Made by a program: the position numbers and the translations under genes
Shown here: piece by piece, positions 24,548 through 33,119 of the stretch
How positions within the stretch are numbered: position 1 is the stretch's first letter
Layout of the letters: each line of letters starts with the position of its first letter
Notes under the pieces: model-generated
What the model was told of the DNA's origin: nothing
What the model saw: the letters and a program-made list of their open reading frames with translations, nothing else
The model's database searches: none
Assembly: GCF_000576555.1 (NCBI RefSeq)
Contig: NZ_CP007145.1
Location: 1,178,001 to 1,242,000, forward strand
Direction of reading: 5' to 3'
Source: Hymenobacter swuensis DY53
GTDB taxonomy: Bacteria; Bacteroidota; Bacteroidia; Cytophagales; Hymenobacteraceae
Length of the DNA: 64,000 nucleotides

Positions 24548-25696
24548 CTACAATTTCTGGTACAGCCACGCCATCTGCCGTCGGGCTACTCCTTCGGGCA
24601 ACAGCCGCATGATGCGGTTGCGCAGGCCTACCAGCCATGGTTTCTCCAGTTGCCCAAAGCGGCCCAGTTGCCAGGAGGTACGCACAATGCGGGTGGTGCG
24701 GGCGCGCCGCTGCTGCTCAAAGGCCTGGAAAGCAGCAGGTACGTCGGGGGCTTTGCGGAGGCAGCGGGCCAGCACGGCGGCATCTTCTACGGCCATGCCT
24801 GCGCCCTGGCCCATGTTAGGCGTGGTGGCGTGGGCCGCGTCACCGAGCAGCAGCACGCGGCCCCGCGCGAAATGGGAGAGAGGCGACAGATCCAGGATAT
24901 CGTTCCAGAGCAGTTCGTCGTTACGGGTGAGGCGCAGGAGCTGGGACACCGGAGCCGGGAATCCGGCAAACTCCCGCTGCAAATCGGCTACGCGGTATTC
25001 CTGGAAGTGTGAGTTCCGGGGCTGGGTGCTGTTGAGGCAGGCAAACCAGTACACCTGCCCGTTGCCCACCGGCACATACCCAAACCGCCGCCCGGCATCC
25101 CCCCATACCTCCGCTGACTCGCCCGGCGGCAGGTCCAGCTGACCGGCATCCACCACCGCCCGCCAGCAGGTATAGCCCGCGTAGCGTGGCTCGGTGGCGG
25201 GCCACAACTGCCGCCGCACCGGGGAGTGAATTCCATCAGCCCCGATAAGGGCATGCGCGGAAGCAGTGCGGCCATCTGCGAAATGAGCCGTAATTCCACC
25301 CGAAGTTTCCTCAAACCGCTCAAACGCAGAGCCCAAGTGCAGAGCACCCGCCGGAATTCCTGTCAACAATGCCCGTTGCAGCGCTGCCCGATGAATGCCT
25401 AGATTATCGAAGCCGACTGCGCGGGTGAAGTACGTGGTATCAGCCCTTTGAAGCACAAGTCCCTGCTGGTTGAGCAGGTTGAGCAGCGTAACCGGGGTGC
25501 CGTGGGGCCGCACCGCGTCGTGCAGACCAATTTCCTGCAAAGCGCGCATGGCATTGGCACCCAGTACCAGACCCGAGCCAACCTCCCGTATTGCCGGGGC
25601 AGCTTCATATACTTTCACTGTGTGGCCTTGCCGCAGCAGCGCATGAGCCGTTGCCAGGCCCCCAATACCCGCGCCGATAATTAAGAAATGCGCCAT
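24548..25696 (-). CDS. FAD-dependent monooxygenase (PHBH-like)
   Basis: This 382-residue class A flavin hydroxylase has the dinucleotide-binding motif at the N-terminus (FLIIGAGIGGLATAHALLRQG), the FAD/NADPH motif ALIGADGIHSPVRR near residue 155, and the second FAD motif RVLLLGDAAHATTPNMGQGA near 280. Such enzymes hydroxylate aromatic or polyene compounds, and the substrate is unknown. The C-terminus is basic. It is convergent with the EEP gene, only 8 bp apart. No dedicated terminator was seen between the two. Confidence 0.9.
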   Translation of the reverse strand: MAHFLIIGAGIGGLATAHALLRQGHTVKVYEAAPAIREVGSGLVLGANAMRALQEIGLHDAVRPHGTPVTLLNLLNQQGLVLQRADTTYFTRAVGFDNLGIHRAALQRALLTGIPAGALHLGSAFERFEETSGGITAHFADGRTASAHALIGADGIHSPVRRQLWPATEPRYAGYTCWRAVVDAGQLDLPPGESAEVWGDAGRRFGYVPVGNGQVYWFACLNSTQPRNSHFQEYRVADLQREFAGFPAPVSQLLRLTRNDELLWNDILDLSPLSHFARGRVLLLGDAAHATTPNMGQGAGMAVEDAAVLARCLRKAPDVPAAFQAFEQQRRARTTRIVRTSWQLGRFGQLEKPWLVGLRNRIMRLLPEGVARRQMAWLYQKL

Positions 25697-25866
25697 ATGC
25701 TGCTTGTAGGGCCAGCCTGCGCTAGGTGCGTGTACTGGCCAGTGAGTGAGTCAGGAATAAGATAAAACATTGTTCAGCTGTCGGAACAGAAGGTTTTTTG
25801 GTAACTACGCAACCCTTCTGGAATTGCTTACCCACTCTTCTCTCTCATATCCTTCCTGTCTTTTTT

Positions 25867-26295
25867 ATGGCGTTTTCTCCACAACATACACGCCTGTATT
25901 TCGAAAATGCGGTTGGCCGCCTGCTCGAAGTTGCAGCCCCCTTCAACTGCGCCATTGTTCAGTACAAGCCCGGTAAACGGAATTTTGAGGAAATGCAGGC
26001 TTTCCTGACGCATACCCGCCAATTACTTGTATCCCGCAACTGGTACAAGATACTGAACGACCAGCGCGATATGACGGCCTTTTCGGAGCAGGAGCGTCAG
26101 TGGATTGCAGAACACTGGCTGAACGCCAGTCCCAAAGGCACACCGCTTCACCACGTGGCCGTACTCCTTTCCCATGATGTGTTTGCCCGATTATCCATGA
26201 ACCTGATCATAAATGAAGCGCGGGAATTGGGGTTGGTGTACCGATTGTTTGAGGAAGAGGCTTCGGCTACTGCTTGGCTACAGCAACTAAGGTAA
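25867..26295 (+). CDS. conserved hypothetical protein (142 aa), possibly STAS/SpoIIAA-like
   Basis: This soluble protein starts MAFSPQHTRLYFENAVGRLL. A beta-alpha pattern with YKPGKRNFEEMQAFLTHTRQ, WYKILNDQRDMTAFSEQE and RLFEEEASATAWLQQL at the end resembles small SpoIIAA/STAS-like Bacteroidota proteins, which often finish in a W-L helix. The match is by layout only and no catalytic motif is visible. It is preceded by an AT-rich 170-nt gap with no recognisable promoter, and is followed by a strong terminator shared with dnaK. Confidence 0.6.
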   Translation: MAFSPQHTRLYFENAVGRLLEVAAPFNCAIVQYKPGKRNFEEMQAFLTHTRQLLVSRNWYKILNDQRDMTAFSEQERQWIAEHWLNASPKGTPLHHVAVLLSHDVFARLSMNLIINEARELGLVYRLFEEEASATAWLQQLR

Positions 26296-26325
26296 CGCAG
26301 CATTTGTCTTCCAGCTTTGGCGCAA

Positions 26326-26362
26326 AAAAAAGGCCCGCAGCAACTTGCTGCGGGCCTTTTTT
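26326..26362. terminator. bidirectional rho-independent terminator between the 25867 gene and dnaK
   Basis: 18-bp arms (A6-GGCCCGCAGCAA and its complement ending in T6) flank a single central base, with A- and T-tracts on both sides. Confidence 0.93.
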
Positions 26363-26402
26363 ATCGTGTCATGGAATTTTCGCTATCCGCAGAAGCAGTA
26401 GG

Positions 26403-28343
26403 TTACTTGCCCACTTCTTCGTAGTCCACGTCGGTTACGTTGTCGTGGCCGGCGCCTTGCTGGCCGTTTCCGCCGGGCTGACCAGCACCGCCGAAGGGGT
26501 TGCCACCTTCCGCGCCGGGCTGACCCTCGGGGCCGCTCTGAGCATACATTTCCTGCGAAGCAGCCTGCCAGGCGGTGTTGATGGCGGCCATAGCCGTATC
26601 AATGGCACCCAGATCTTTGCTTTCGTGGGCTTTCTTGAGGTCGGCCAGCGCCGTTTCCACGGCCGTTTTGTTGCCGCCGCTCAGCTTGTCGCCGTATTCG
26701 GTCAGCTGCTTTTCGGTCTGGAAGATCATCGAGTCGGCTGCGTTTAGCTTCGAGATGCGCTCCACTTCGGCTTTATCGGCCTCGGCGTTGGCAGCAGCCT
26801 CCTGGCGCATGCGCTCAATGTCAGCATCCGACAGGCCCGAGGAAGCCTCGATGCGGATTTTCTGTTCCTTGCCAGTGCCTTTGTCCTTGGCCGTTACGTG
26901 CAGGATACCGTTGGCATCAATGTCGAAGATTACTTCGATCTGCGGAACGCCGCGGGGTGCGGGCGGGATGGAATCGAGGTGGAACTTACCGATGGTGCGG
27001 TTCTGCGCGGCCATCGGACGCTCGCCCTGCAATACGTGGATTTCCACGGAAGGCTGGTTGTCGGAGGCGGTCGAGAAGGTTTCCGATTTCTTGGTTGGGA
27101 TGGTAGTGTTGGCTTCGATGAGCTTGGTCATCACGCCGCCCATCGTCTCAATGCCGAGGCTCAGCGGGGTCACGTCGAGCAGCAGCACGTCCTTCACCTC
27201 ACCGGTCAGTACCCCGCCCTGAATGGCAGCGCCCACGGCTACTACTTCGTCGGGGTTTACACCCTTGGAAGGCTTGCGGCCGAAGAACTTCTCTACTTCT
27301 TCCTGAATGCGCGGAATGCGGGTCGAGCCACCTACCAGAATCACGTCGTTGATATCGGAAGTGCTCAGGCCGGCGTCCTGCAGGGCTTTTTTCACGGGTT
27401 CCATCGAACGACGGATCAGCGAATCGGCCAACTGCTCGAACTTGGCGCGGCTCAATTTCACCACTAGGTGCTTGGGTCCCGAAGCAGTAGCCGTCACGTA
27501 CGGCAGGTTGATTTCGGTTTCCGTCGACGAGGACAGCTCTACTTTGGCTTTCTCAGCGGCTTCTTTCAGGCGCTGCAGAGCCATAGCGTCCTTGCGCAGG
27601 TCGAGGCCTTCGTTCTCGCTGGCGAAGGTTTCAGCCAAGAAGTTGATGATTACCTGGTCGAAGTCGTCGCCCCCGAGGTGGGTGTCACCGTTGGTGCTCA
27701 GTACTTCGAACACGCCGTTGTCCAGTTCCAGAATCGAAATATCGAACGTACCACCGCCGAGGTCATACACGGCCACTTTGTGGTTCGAGTGGTCTTTGTC
27801 GAGGCCGTAGGCCAGGGCAGCGGCGGTAGGCTCGTTGATGATGCGCTTCACATCGAGGCCGGCAATGGCACCGGCTTCTTTGGTGGCTTGGCGCTGAGCG
27901 TCGTTGAAGTAAGCGGGCACCGTAATAACGGCTTCGGTTACGGGCTGGCCGAGGTAATCTTCGGCGGTCTGCTTCATCTTCTGCAGAACCATGGCCGAAA
28001 TCTCCTGGGGCGTGTACTGCCGGTCACCGATTTTCACGCCAACCGTGTTGTTAGAGCCGCTGCCAAGAGCGTAGGACACGTTTTTGGCTTCTTCGGAAAC
28101 CTCCGAGAAGTTACGGCCCATGAAACGCTTGATCGACTGAATGGTGTTGTGCGGGTTGGTAATGGCCTGACGCTTAGCCGGGTCACCTACCTTCCGCTCG
28201 CCTTTACCATTGTCGAGGAACGCGACAATCGAAGGAGTCGTGCGGCGGCCTTCGCTGTTCGGAATTACCACCGGCTCGTTGCCTTCCATTACAGCCACGC
28301 AGGAGTTGGTGGTGCCGAGGTCAATACCAATTATTTTTCCCAT
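26403..28343 (-). CDS. dnaK: molecular chaperone DnaK (Hsp70)
   Basis: This 646-residue Hsp70 has all landmarks: [74 protein letters not shown], the linker [15 protein letters not shown], a beta-sandwich substrate domain and a helical lid. The C-terminal tail is Gly/Gln/Pro-rich and ends DVDYEEVGK. It is encoded without an adjacent dnaJ or grpE. A TGACA-N3-TGTCA palindrome lies about 110 bp upstream of the start and may be regulatory. Confidence 0.98.
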   Translation of the reverse strand: MGKIIGIDLGTTNSCVAVMEGNEPVVIPNSEGRRTTPSIVAFLDNGKGERKVGDPAKRQAITNPHNTIQSIKRFMGRNFSEVSEEAKNVSYALGSGSNNTVGVKIGDRQYTPQEISAMVLQKMKQTAEDYLGQPVTEAVITVPAYFNDAQRQATKEAGAIAGLDVKRIINEPTAAALAYGLDKDHSNHKVAVYDLGGGTFDISILELDNGVFEVLSTNGDTHLGGDDFDQVIINFLAETFASENEGLDLRKDAMALQRLKEAAEKAKVELSSSTETEINLPYVTATASGPKHLVVKLSRAKFEQLADSLIRRSMEPVKKALQDAGLSTSDINDVILVGGSTRIPRIQEEVEKFFGRKPSKGVNPDEVVAVGAAIQGGVLTGEVKDVLLLDVTPLSLGIETMGGVMTKLIEANTTIPTKKSETFSTASDNQPSVEIHVLQGERPMAAQNRTIGKFHLDSIPPAPRGVPQIEVIFDIDANGILHVTAKDKGTGKEQKIRIEASSGLSDADIERMRQEAAANAEADKAEVERISKLNAADSMIFQTEKQLTEYGDKLSGGNKTAVETALADLKKAHESKDLGAIDTAMAAINTAWQAASQEMYAQSGPEGQPGAEGGNPFGGAGQPGGNGQQGAGHDNVTDVDYEEVGK

Positions 28344-28451
28344 TGTAAGGAGTATCGTTAGGGTGTTGAAATGTCAGATGCAGTGCCCGCGAAACAGGCA
28401 CGCCGAGGGAATTACAAGACGCGTACCAGCCCGGCAAAAGCCGTTTTTTCG

Positions 28452-28464
28452 TGACAGATTGTCA
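28452..28464. promoter_or_regulatory. TGACA-N3-TGTCA palindrome upstream of dnaK
   Basis: The sequence TGACAGATTGTCA is a perfect palindrome with a 3-bp spacer, 109 bp upstream of the dnaK ATG in an otherwise unremarkable 334-bp gap. No CIRCE element or TAnnTTTG box was found there, so this is the best candidate heat-shock or regulatory site. Confidence 0.4.
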
Positions 28465-28617
28465 TTTTTGGCCGGTTCGCGCACCCAACTTCCGCCGGTC
28501 TGGCTTCTACGGGAAAACCCACCCCAGGATTTCCTGCCAGCGGGGCAGAGGCGAAGGACAAAGGCTGCGGCAGATTCAATGTAGGTTGCAGGTAGTCTAC
28601 TCTGATAACTTCTGAAC

Positions 28618-28683
28618 ATGCCTATGGATACGCCTTCACCAGAGACTATTGAGCAACGGATCAGAAATCTGTTAGGATGGTAG
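28618..28683 (+). CDS. short frame (21 aa) overlapping the start of the 28677 gene
   Basis: This frame begins MPMDTPSPETIEQRIRNLL and stops in the ATGGTAG overlap that also starts the next gene. The composition (acidic-helical, starting from two Met) looks like a genuine protein N-terminus rather than noise. It is either a translationally coupled mini-ORF or the detached 5' end of the following gene after a frameshift. Confidence 0.35.
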   Translation: MPMDTPSPETIEQRIRNLLGW

Positions 28684-28991
28684 CTCATTATAGAGAAGGC
28701 GAGATGCCGGGCGTAGTTGAAATCATGTACATGTGGCCGGATTTAGTCTTACATCCTCTACAATCCGAGCTGCATTACCAATTCCGCAAACCTGTTTACA
28801 CGTTGTCCGAGAGGATGGCATTAGAGACGGTTGACAAAATGTGGGAGAACTTCTGCAATGCTACTCCTGAGGAAATAGAGGACATAAGTGAAGCGGAGGC
28901 ATTAGCTACTCCAGAGTGGTTTGCACTTGTCGCTGCATCAAAAAACGCTTTAGAAGTCATGTCTAAGCGTGGCAAGCTACCAGAGGACTGA
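28677..28991 (+). CDS. hypothetical protein (104 aa)
   Basis: This soluble protein begins MVAHYREGEMPGVVEIMYMW and contains PVYTLSERMALETVDKMWEN and ATPEWFALVAASKNALEVMS. It has no signal peptide, no membrane helix and no family I recognise. Base composition is clearly more AT-rich than the flanking dnaK and preA genes, which suggests later acquisition (inference). Its ATG overlaps the stop codon of a 21-residue upstream frame, so its true N-terminus may be longer if a frameshift is involved. Confidence 0.55.
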   Translation: MVAHYREGEMPGVVEIMYMWPDLVLHPLQSELHYQFRKPVYTLSERMALETVDKMWENFCNATPEEIEDISEAEALATPEWFALVAASKNALEVMSKRGKLPED

Positions 28992-29009
28992 CGCGCACTT
29001 TATAAGCGG

Positions 29010-29042
29010 AAAGCCCCTGCACCGGTCGGGCAGAGGCTCTTT
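29010..29042. terminator. weak hairpin between the 28677 gene and preA
   Basis: AAAG(..)CCCCTGC and GCAGAGGCTCTTT pair imperfectly around ACCGGTCGG. It lies between convergent genes 16 nt past the preA stop codon. Confidence 0.45.
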
Positions 29043-29057
29043 AATAGCAGAAAAAAT

Positions 29058-30476
29058 CTACTCCACCGGCAGCGTCTCCGGTGCCGACTCATACAGCCGC
29101 GCCTTGCCTGGCAACGTTTTCTCCCGCTCCTTACCCAACGCCGCTGATGGCTCGGGGACCCAGTGGTGCCGGCCGCCGGCGCGCTCATCGTTGAAGGTGA
29201 CGGGAATATCGTCGGCGGCGGTGCGCTCTTTCCAGGTCTGGTGCTGGGTGCCGTCATCGCGGCGCTCCATGGTGATGCACTGCTCCACGGGACACACCAA
29301 GGAACACAGGTTACAGCCTACGCAGTTCTCGTCGATGATTTTCGGGATGCGCGTGTTGGGCTGCAGCCGGATGGCCTGATGAGCCCCATCTTCGCAGGCC
29401 GTGTAGCACAACTGGCAGCCGATACACTTGTCGGGGTTGATGCTGGCAGTGACTTTATACTTGAGATTGAGGTCTTCCCAGTGCTTTACGTTAGGCAGGG
29501 CGCGGCCTACCATTTCGTCAATGGTATGGAAGCCTTTTTCCGTCATGTACTGCTCTAGGCCGCTGGTCATTTCCCGGATGATGCCGAAGCCGTAGTGCAT
29601 GGCCGCCGTGCACACCTGCACCGAGCTGGCCCCGAGCAGAATGTGCTCTACCGCGTCGCGCCAGGTTTCGATGCCGCCGATGCCGGAAATGGGCAACTGC
29701 ACATCGGGGTGTTGAGCGCAGTTTTTTACCATGTTCAGGGCAATGGGCTTTACGGCCGGGCCGCAGTAGCCGCCGTTGCTGCCTTTGCCATCCACAATGG
29801 GGTAGGGGGCAAACAGGTCCAGATCCACGCCCACAATGCTCTGGATGGTGTTGATGAGCGAAATGGCGTTGGCACCCCCACGCCGCGCGGCCAGGGCCGG
29901 CTCAGTAATGTCCGAGATATTGGGCGTGAGTTTCACGATAACCGGAATGCGCGCCACTTCCATCACCCACTCCACAATGGTTTGCAGCACTGCCGGTTCC
30001 TGGCCCACCGCCGAGCCCATGCCCCGCTCGCACATACCGTGGGGACAGCCGAAGTTCAGCTCAATGCCATCGGAGCCGGCGTTGGTCACGTCGCGCACGA
30101 TGTCGTGCCACTCCTGGCGGCTTTGTACCATGAGGGAAGCAATGACGGCGTGATTCGGGAACCGTTTTTTCACCTCCTCAATCTCGCGCAGATTGTCAGC
30201 CAGCGGACGGTCTGAAATCAGCTCGATGTTGTTGAAGCCCATCATGCGCTTATCCCGGTAGTTCACGCTGCCGTAGCGGCTCGATACGTTTACCACGGGT
30301 ACGCCCAGCGTCTTCCACACGGCCCCGCCCCAGCCGGCGTCAAAGGCCTTCATCACCTGGTACCCCGAGTTGGTAGGTGGCGCCGAAGCCAGCCAGAACG
30401 GATTGGGCGACTTAATTCCGGCGAAGTTGATGGAGAGGTCAGGCATGGAGGAGGGGCGTTTCTGGTTGACTGTCAT
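29058..30476 (-). CDS. preA: NAD-dependent dihydropyrimidine dehydrogenase, subunit PreA
   Basis: This 472-residue protein contains a flavin-binding dihydroorotate-dehydrogenase-like barrel (INFAGIKSPNPFWLASAPPT at the N-terminus). The catalytic Cys lies in NFGCPHGMCERGMGSAVGQ, and IVKLTPNISDITEPA and ISGIGGIETWRDAVEHIL follow. Two C-terminal 4Fe-4S clusters are present (CIGCQLCYTAC and CVGCNLCSLVCPVEQC). With PreT it reduces uracil and thymine to 5,6-dihydropyrimidines, the first step of the reductive pathway, or runs in reverse. It ends the minus-strand catabolic cluster and is separated from preT by a repeat-rich 318-bp gap. Confidence 0.95.
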   Translation of the reverse strand: MTVNQKRPSSMPDLSINFAGIKSPNPFWLASAPPTNSGYQVMKAFDAGWGGAVWKTLGVPVVNVSSRYGSVNYRDKRMMGFNNIELISDRPLADNLREIEEVKKRFPNHAVIASLMVQSRQEWHDIVRDVTNAGSDGIELNFGCPHGMCERGMGSAVGQEPAVLQTIVEWVMEVARIPVIVKLTPNISDITEPALAARRGGANAISLINTIQSIVGVDLDLFAPYPIVDGKGSNGGYCGPAVKPIALNMVKNCAQHPDVQLPISGIGGIETWRDAVEHILLGASSVQVCTAAMHYGFGIIREMTSGLEQYMTEKGFHTIDEMVGRALPNVKHWEDLNLKYKVTASINPDKCIGCQLCYTACEDGAHQAIRLQPNTRIPKIIDENCVGCNLCSLVCPVEQCITMERRDDGTQHQTWKERTAADDIPVTFNDERAGGRHHWVPEPSAALGKEREKTLPGKARLYESAPETLPVE

Positions 30477-30481
30477 TAATT

Positions 30482-30753
30482 AGAATGTCATTCCGAGTGC
30501 AGCGGATCGGAGGAATCTCGCGTGCTGAGGTTGCAGTGGTAACTAAACGCCAGCACGTCATGGGTAAAGAACGTTATTTCGAGCCTGCGAGGAATTTCGC
30601 GTGCTGACGTCAAGATGTTAACCCTGACATCAGTCAAGCCAGGTTCCTCTTCTCATCGGAATGGCAGTTACCACCACAACGTCAGCACGCGAGATTTCTC
30701 GGCTGCGGCTCCACACACTTGCTTGATGCGCCACATGCTTGGAATGACGTTCT
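30482..30753. repeat. composite of dispersed palindromic repeats between preT and preA
   Basis: The outer ends AGAATGTCATTCC (30482-30494) and GGAATGACGTTCT (30741-30753) form an imperfect inverted repeat. Inside lie several copies of the same vocabulary: GCGTGCTGAGGTTGC, GCGTGCTGACGTC, CAACGTCAGCACGCGAGATT and CTTGATGCGCCACATGCT. The gap holds no reading frame I can support. It looks like nested or rearranged repeat copies. Confidence 0.7.
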
Positions 30754-30794
30754 GATAGCACGGAATGATGTGCTGGTATCTTGAAGCGACGTTC

Positions 30795-32120
30795 TTACTT
30801 CATCAAAAACTGGTGAATGCCGTGGGCGGCGGCTTTACCATCGGCGGCGGCGTTTACCACTTCGGCGCCCCCGTTGGCCGCGTCGCCGGCGGCGAAGTAG
30901 CGTGGGTTGGTGGTTTGGCCAGTGTTGGGGGCGAATAGGATGCGGCCTTTGCCATCCACTTGCAGCTCCGGAATGAGGTGGAGGAAGCTGGTTTGCTTGG
31001 CCTGGCCGGTAGCTTTTATCACCATGTCGCAAGGCTCCACGAACTCCGAGCCGGGAACGGGTTGCACCTGCCCGTTGCGCGTGGCGGTGCGCACGAATTT
31101 CACGCCCTCCACCTTGCCGTTGCCCACAATTTCCAGCGGAGCCACGTTGAACAGGCCCTGTACGCCCACGCCTTTGGCCAGGTCGTACTCAAACGCATAC
31201 GCGCCCATTTCCTCCTTGCCGCGCCGGTAGGCCAGCACCACCCGCTCCGCGCCCAGCCGTGCCGATTCGGAGGCCGCGTCCATAGCGGTGTTGCCGCCGC
31301 CCAGCACAATTACCCGTCGGCCCACGGTGGTGTGCTGCTGCTGAATGCGGAGCTTCTCGATGAACTCCACCGCGCCCACGCAGTTTTCCCGCTCCTCGCC
31401 TGGCAAGCCTAGAACCGACGTATGCCCGAGCCCGATGCCCAGGAAGATGGCGGCGTACTCGCTTTCCAGCTTTTCCAAGTCGGCGCGGGAGCTGATGGGG
31501 TGGTTGTAGTGCACCCGAAACCCGAACTGCGCTTCCAGGTACGCCATTTCGGCCAGGGTTTCCTCGTTGGTGATTTTATAGGGCGCCACGCCGTACAGCG
31601 TCAGGCCGGAGGGCTGACTGCGGGCCTCAAACACCTCCACTTCGTGGCCCAGCTTGCGCAGCTCGCAGGCGCAGGAAATACCCGCCGGTCCGGCCCCAAT
31701 CACCGCCACCCGAAACCCGGTAGCCGCGCCTGGCTGGAACAGTGCCTTGCCCTGATCCATCACCTTGCGGGTGGCGTGGCTCTGCAGCCGCCCGATTTCA
31801 ATGGGCTTGGCCCCCGTGGCCGTGTACACGCAGGACCCCTCGCAGAGTACTTCCGTGGGGCACACCTTGCCGCAGGCATTACCGAAGTAATTGGCCTCGT
31901 AAATGGTGCGGGCTGCGCCGGTGGCATTGCCGGAGTTGATCTGGCGGATGAACAGTGGAATATCAATACCTGACGGGCAGGCCTTGATGCAGGGCGCATC
32001 AAAGCAGAACAGGCAGCGGGAGCTTTCCAGCAGGGCCTCCGAGTTGCTCATCAGCGGCTTGAGCTGCGCGAAATTCCCAGCAAATTCCTGCTCAGTAGTA
32101 GGGGTAGCGTATTCGGCCAT
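30795..32120 (-). CDS. preT: NAD-dependent dihydropyrimidine dehydrogenase, subunit PreT
   Basis: This 441-residue NADH-binding flavoprotein is built like the small subunit of glutamate synthase. An N-terminal Cys-rich iron-sulfur region (CLFCFDAPCIKACPSGIDIP, then CGKVCPTEVLCEGSC) precedes an FAD-binding domain (VAVIGAGPAGISCACELRKLG), an NAD(P)-binding domain (VIVLGGGNTAMDAASESARLG) and a closing FAD motif (RYFAAGDAANGGAEVVNAAADG). It passes electrons from NADH to PreA. It is in the same orientation as preA and the rest of the pyrimidine cluster. Confidence 0.93.
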   Translation of the reverse strand: MAEYATPTTEQEFAGNFAQLKPLMSNSEALLESSRCLFCFDAPCIKACPSGIDIPLFIRQINSGNATGAARTIYEANYFGNACGKVCPTEVLCEGSCVYTATGAKPIEIGRLQSHATRKVMDQGKALFQPGAATGFRVAVIGAGPAGISCACELRKLGHEVEVFEARSQPSGLTLYGVAPYKITNEETLAEMAYLEAQFGFRVHYNHPISSRADLEKLESEYAAIFLGIGLGHTSVLGLPGEERENCVGAVEFIEKLRIQQQHTTVGRRVIVLGGGNTAMDAASESARLGAERVVLAYRRGKEEMGAYAFEYDLAKGVGVQGLFNVAPLEIVGNGKVEGVKFVRTATRNGQVQPVPGSEFVEPCDMVIKATGQAKQTSFLHLIPELQVDGKGRILFAPNTGQTTNPRYFAAGDAANGGAEVVNAAADGKAAAHGIHQFLMK

Positions 32121-32147
32121 AAGGTTGATGGGAAGGCAATACGTTTT

Positions 32148-32192
32148 AGCACGTCATTCCGAGCTTGCCGAGGAATCTCAGAATGACGTGCT
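32148..32192. repeat. short dispersed palindromic repeat upstream of preT
   Basis: The 12-bp arms AGCACGTCATTC and GAATGACGTGCT flank GAGCTTGCCGAGGAATC, using the same words as the repeats at 30482-30753 and elsewhere. It lies between two genes of the pyrimidine cluster and would be co-transcribed. Confidence 0.7.
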
Positions 32193-32212
32193 GAGTAGGT
32201 TCCTCTGTTATT

Positions 32213-33079
32213 TTACAGCTCCACCAGCTTCTCGTAGGTTTCGGGGCGCCGGTCGCGGAAGAACTGCCAGGTATTGCGCACTTCCTCAATCATATCCAAG
32301 TCAAATTCAGTGATGAGCAGCTCGTCGTTTTCCTCCGAGGCCTGGGCCAGAATCTGGCCGCGCGGGTCCACGAAGTAGCTGGTACCGTAGAATTTGCCCA
32401 GGTTCCAGGGTTTTTCCTCACCTACACGGTTGATGCAGCCCATGAAGTAGCCGTTGGCCGCCGCGTGGGCCGGCTGCTCCAGCTTCCAGAGGTACTGCGA
32501 GAGGCCCGCCACGGTAGCCGAAGGATTATACACGATTTCCGCCCCGTTCAGGCCCAGCACGCGGGCCCCATCGGGGAAGTGCCGGTCGTAACAGATGTAC
32601 ACGCCTACTTTAGCGTATTTGGTCTGGAACACGGGGTAGCCCAGGTTGCCGGGCTTGAAGAAGAACTTCTCCCAGAACCCCGAAGTGTGCGGAATATGAT
32701 TCTTGCGGTACTTGCCCAGGTAGGTGCCGTCGGCATCAATAACGGCGGCAGTGTTGTACAAGAAGCCCGCCGACTCCCGTTCGTACACGGGCACAATCAT
32801 CACCATGTTATACTTCCGGGCATACTCGGCCATGCGCTCCGTGGTGGGGCCGGGCACCGATTCGGCGGAAGCGTACCAGGCCTTGTCCTGACCCGGACAG
32901 AAGTAGGGTGTGTTGAAGATTTCCTGCAGACACAGAATCTGCACGCCCTGGCGGCCGGCTTCCTCAATCAGCGGCAGGTGCTTCTGTACCATGGCTTCCT
33001 TGATTTCCTCGATGCTGCCTTCACCTTCTGTCAGCGGCAGACTCATCTGAATCAGGCCGGATTTAATTATTCTGGGCAT
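32213..33079 (-). CDS. nitrilase-superfamily amidohydrolase, probable beta-ureidopropionase
   Basis: This 288-residue member of the carbon-nitrogen hydrolase fold has the Glu-Lys-Cys catalytic triad: Glu in ILCLQEIFNTPYF, Lys in LGKYRKNHIPHTSGFWEKFF and Cys in VGVYICYDRHFPDGARVLG. Placed between hydA and preT, it most likely hydrolyses N-carbamoyl-beta-alanine (or the 2-methyl analogue) to beta-alanine, CO2 and ammonia. This is the third step of reductive pyrimidine breakdown. By sequence alone, N-carbamoylputrescine amidase is a close alternative, but the neighbours favour ureidopropionase. Confidence 0.85.
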   Translation of the reverse strand: MPRIIKSGLIQMSLPLTEGEGSIEEIKEAMVQKHLPLIEEAGRQGVQILCLQEIFNTPYFCPGQDKAWYASAESVPGPTTERMAEYARKYNMVMIVPVYERESAGFLYNTAAVIDADGTYLGKYRKNHIPHTSGFWEKFFFKPGNLGYPVFQTKYAKVGVYICYDRHFPDGARVLGLNGAEIVYNPSATVAGLSQYLWKLEQPAHAAANGYFMGCINRVGEEKPWNLGKFYGTSYFVDPRGQILAQASEENDELLITEFDLDMIEEVRNTWQFFRDRRPETYEKLVEL

Positions 33080-33119
33080 GTTGTTCGGGGTTGTTTTTGG
33101 ATAGGATTTCTCGCTGACG

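Noticed and set aside
30482..30753. Possible CRISPR-like or tandem array in the preT-preA gap
   Set aside because: Repeats are of unequal length, inverted and without regular spacers. They match the dispersed palindromes found elsewhere in the window.
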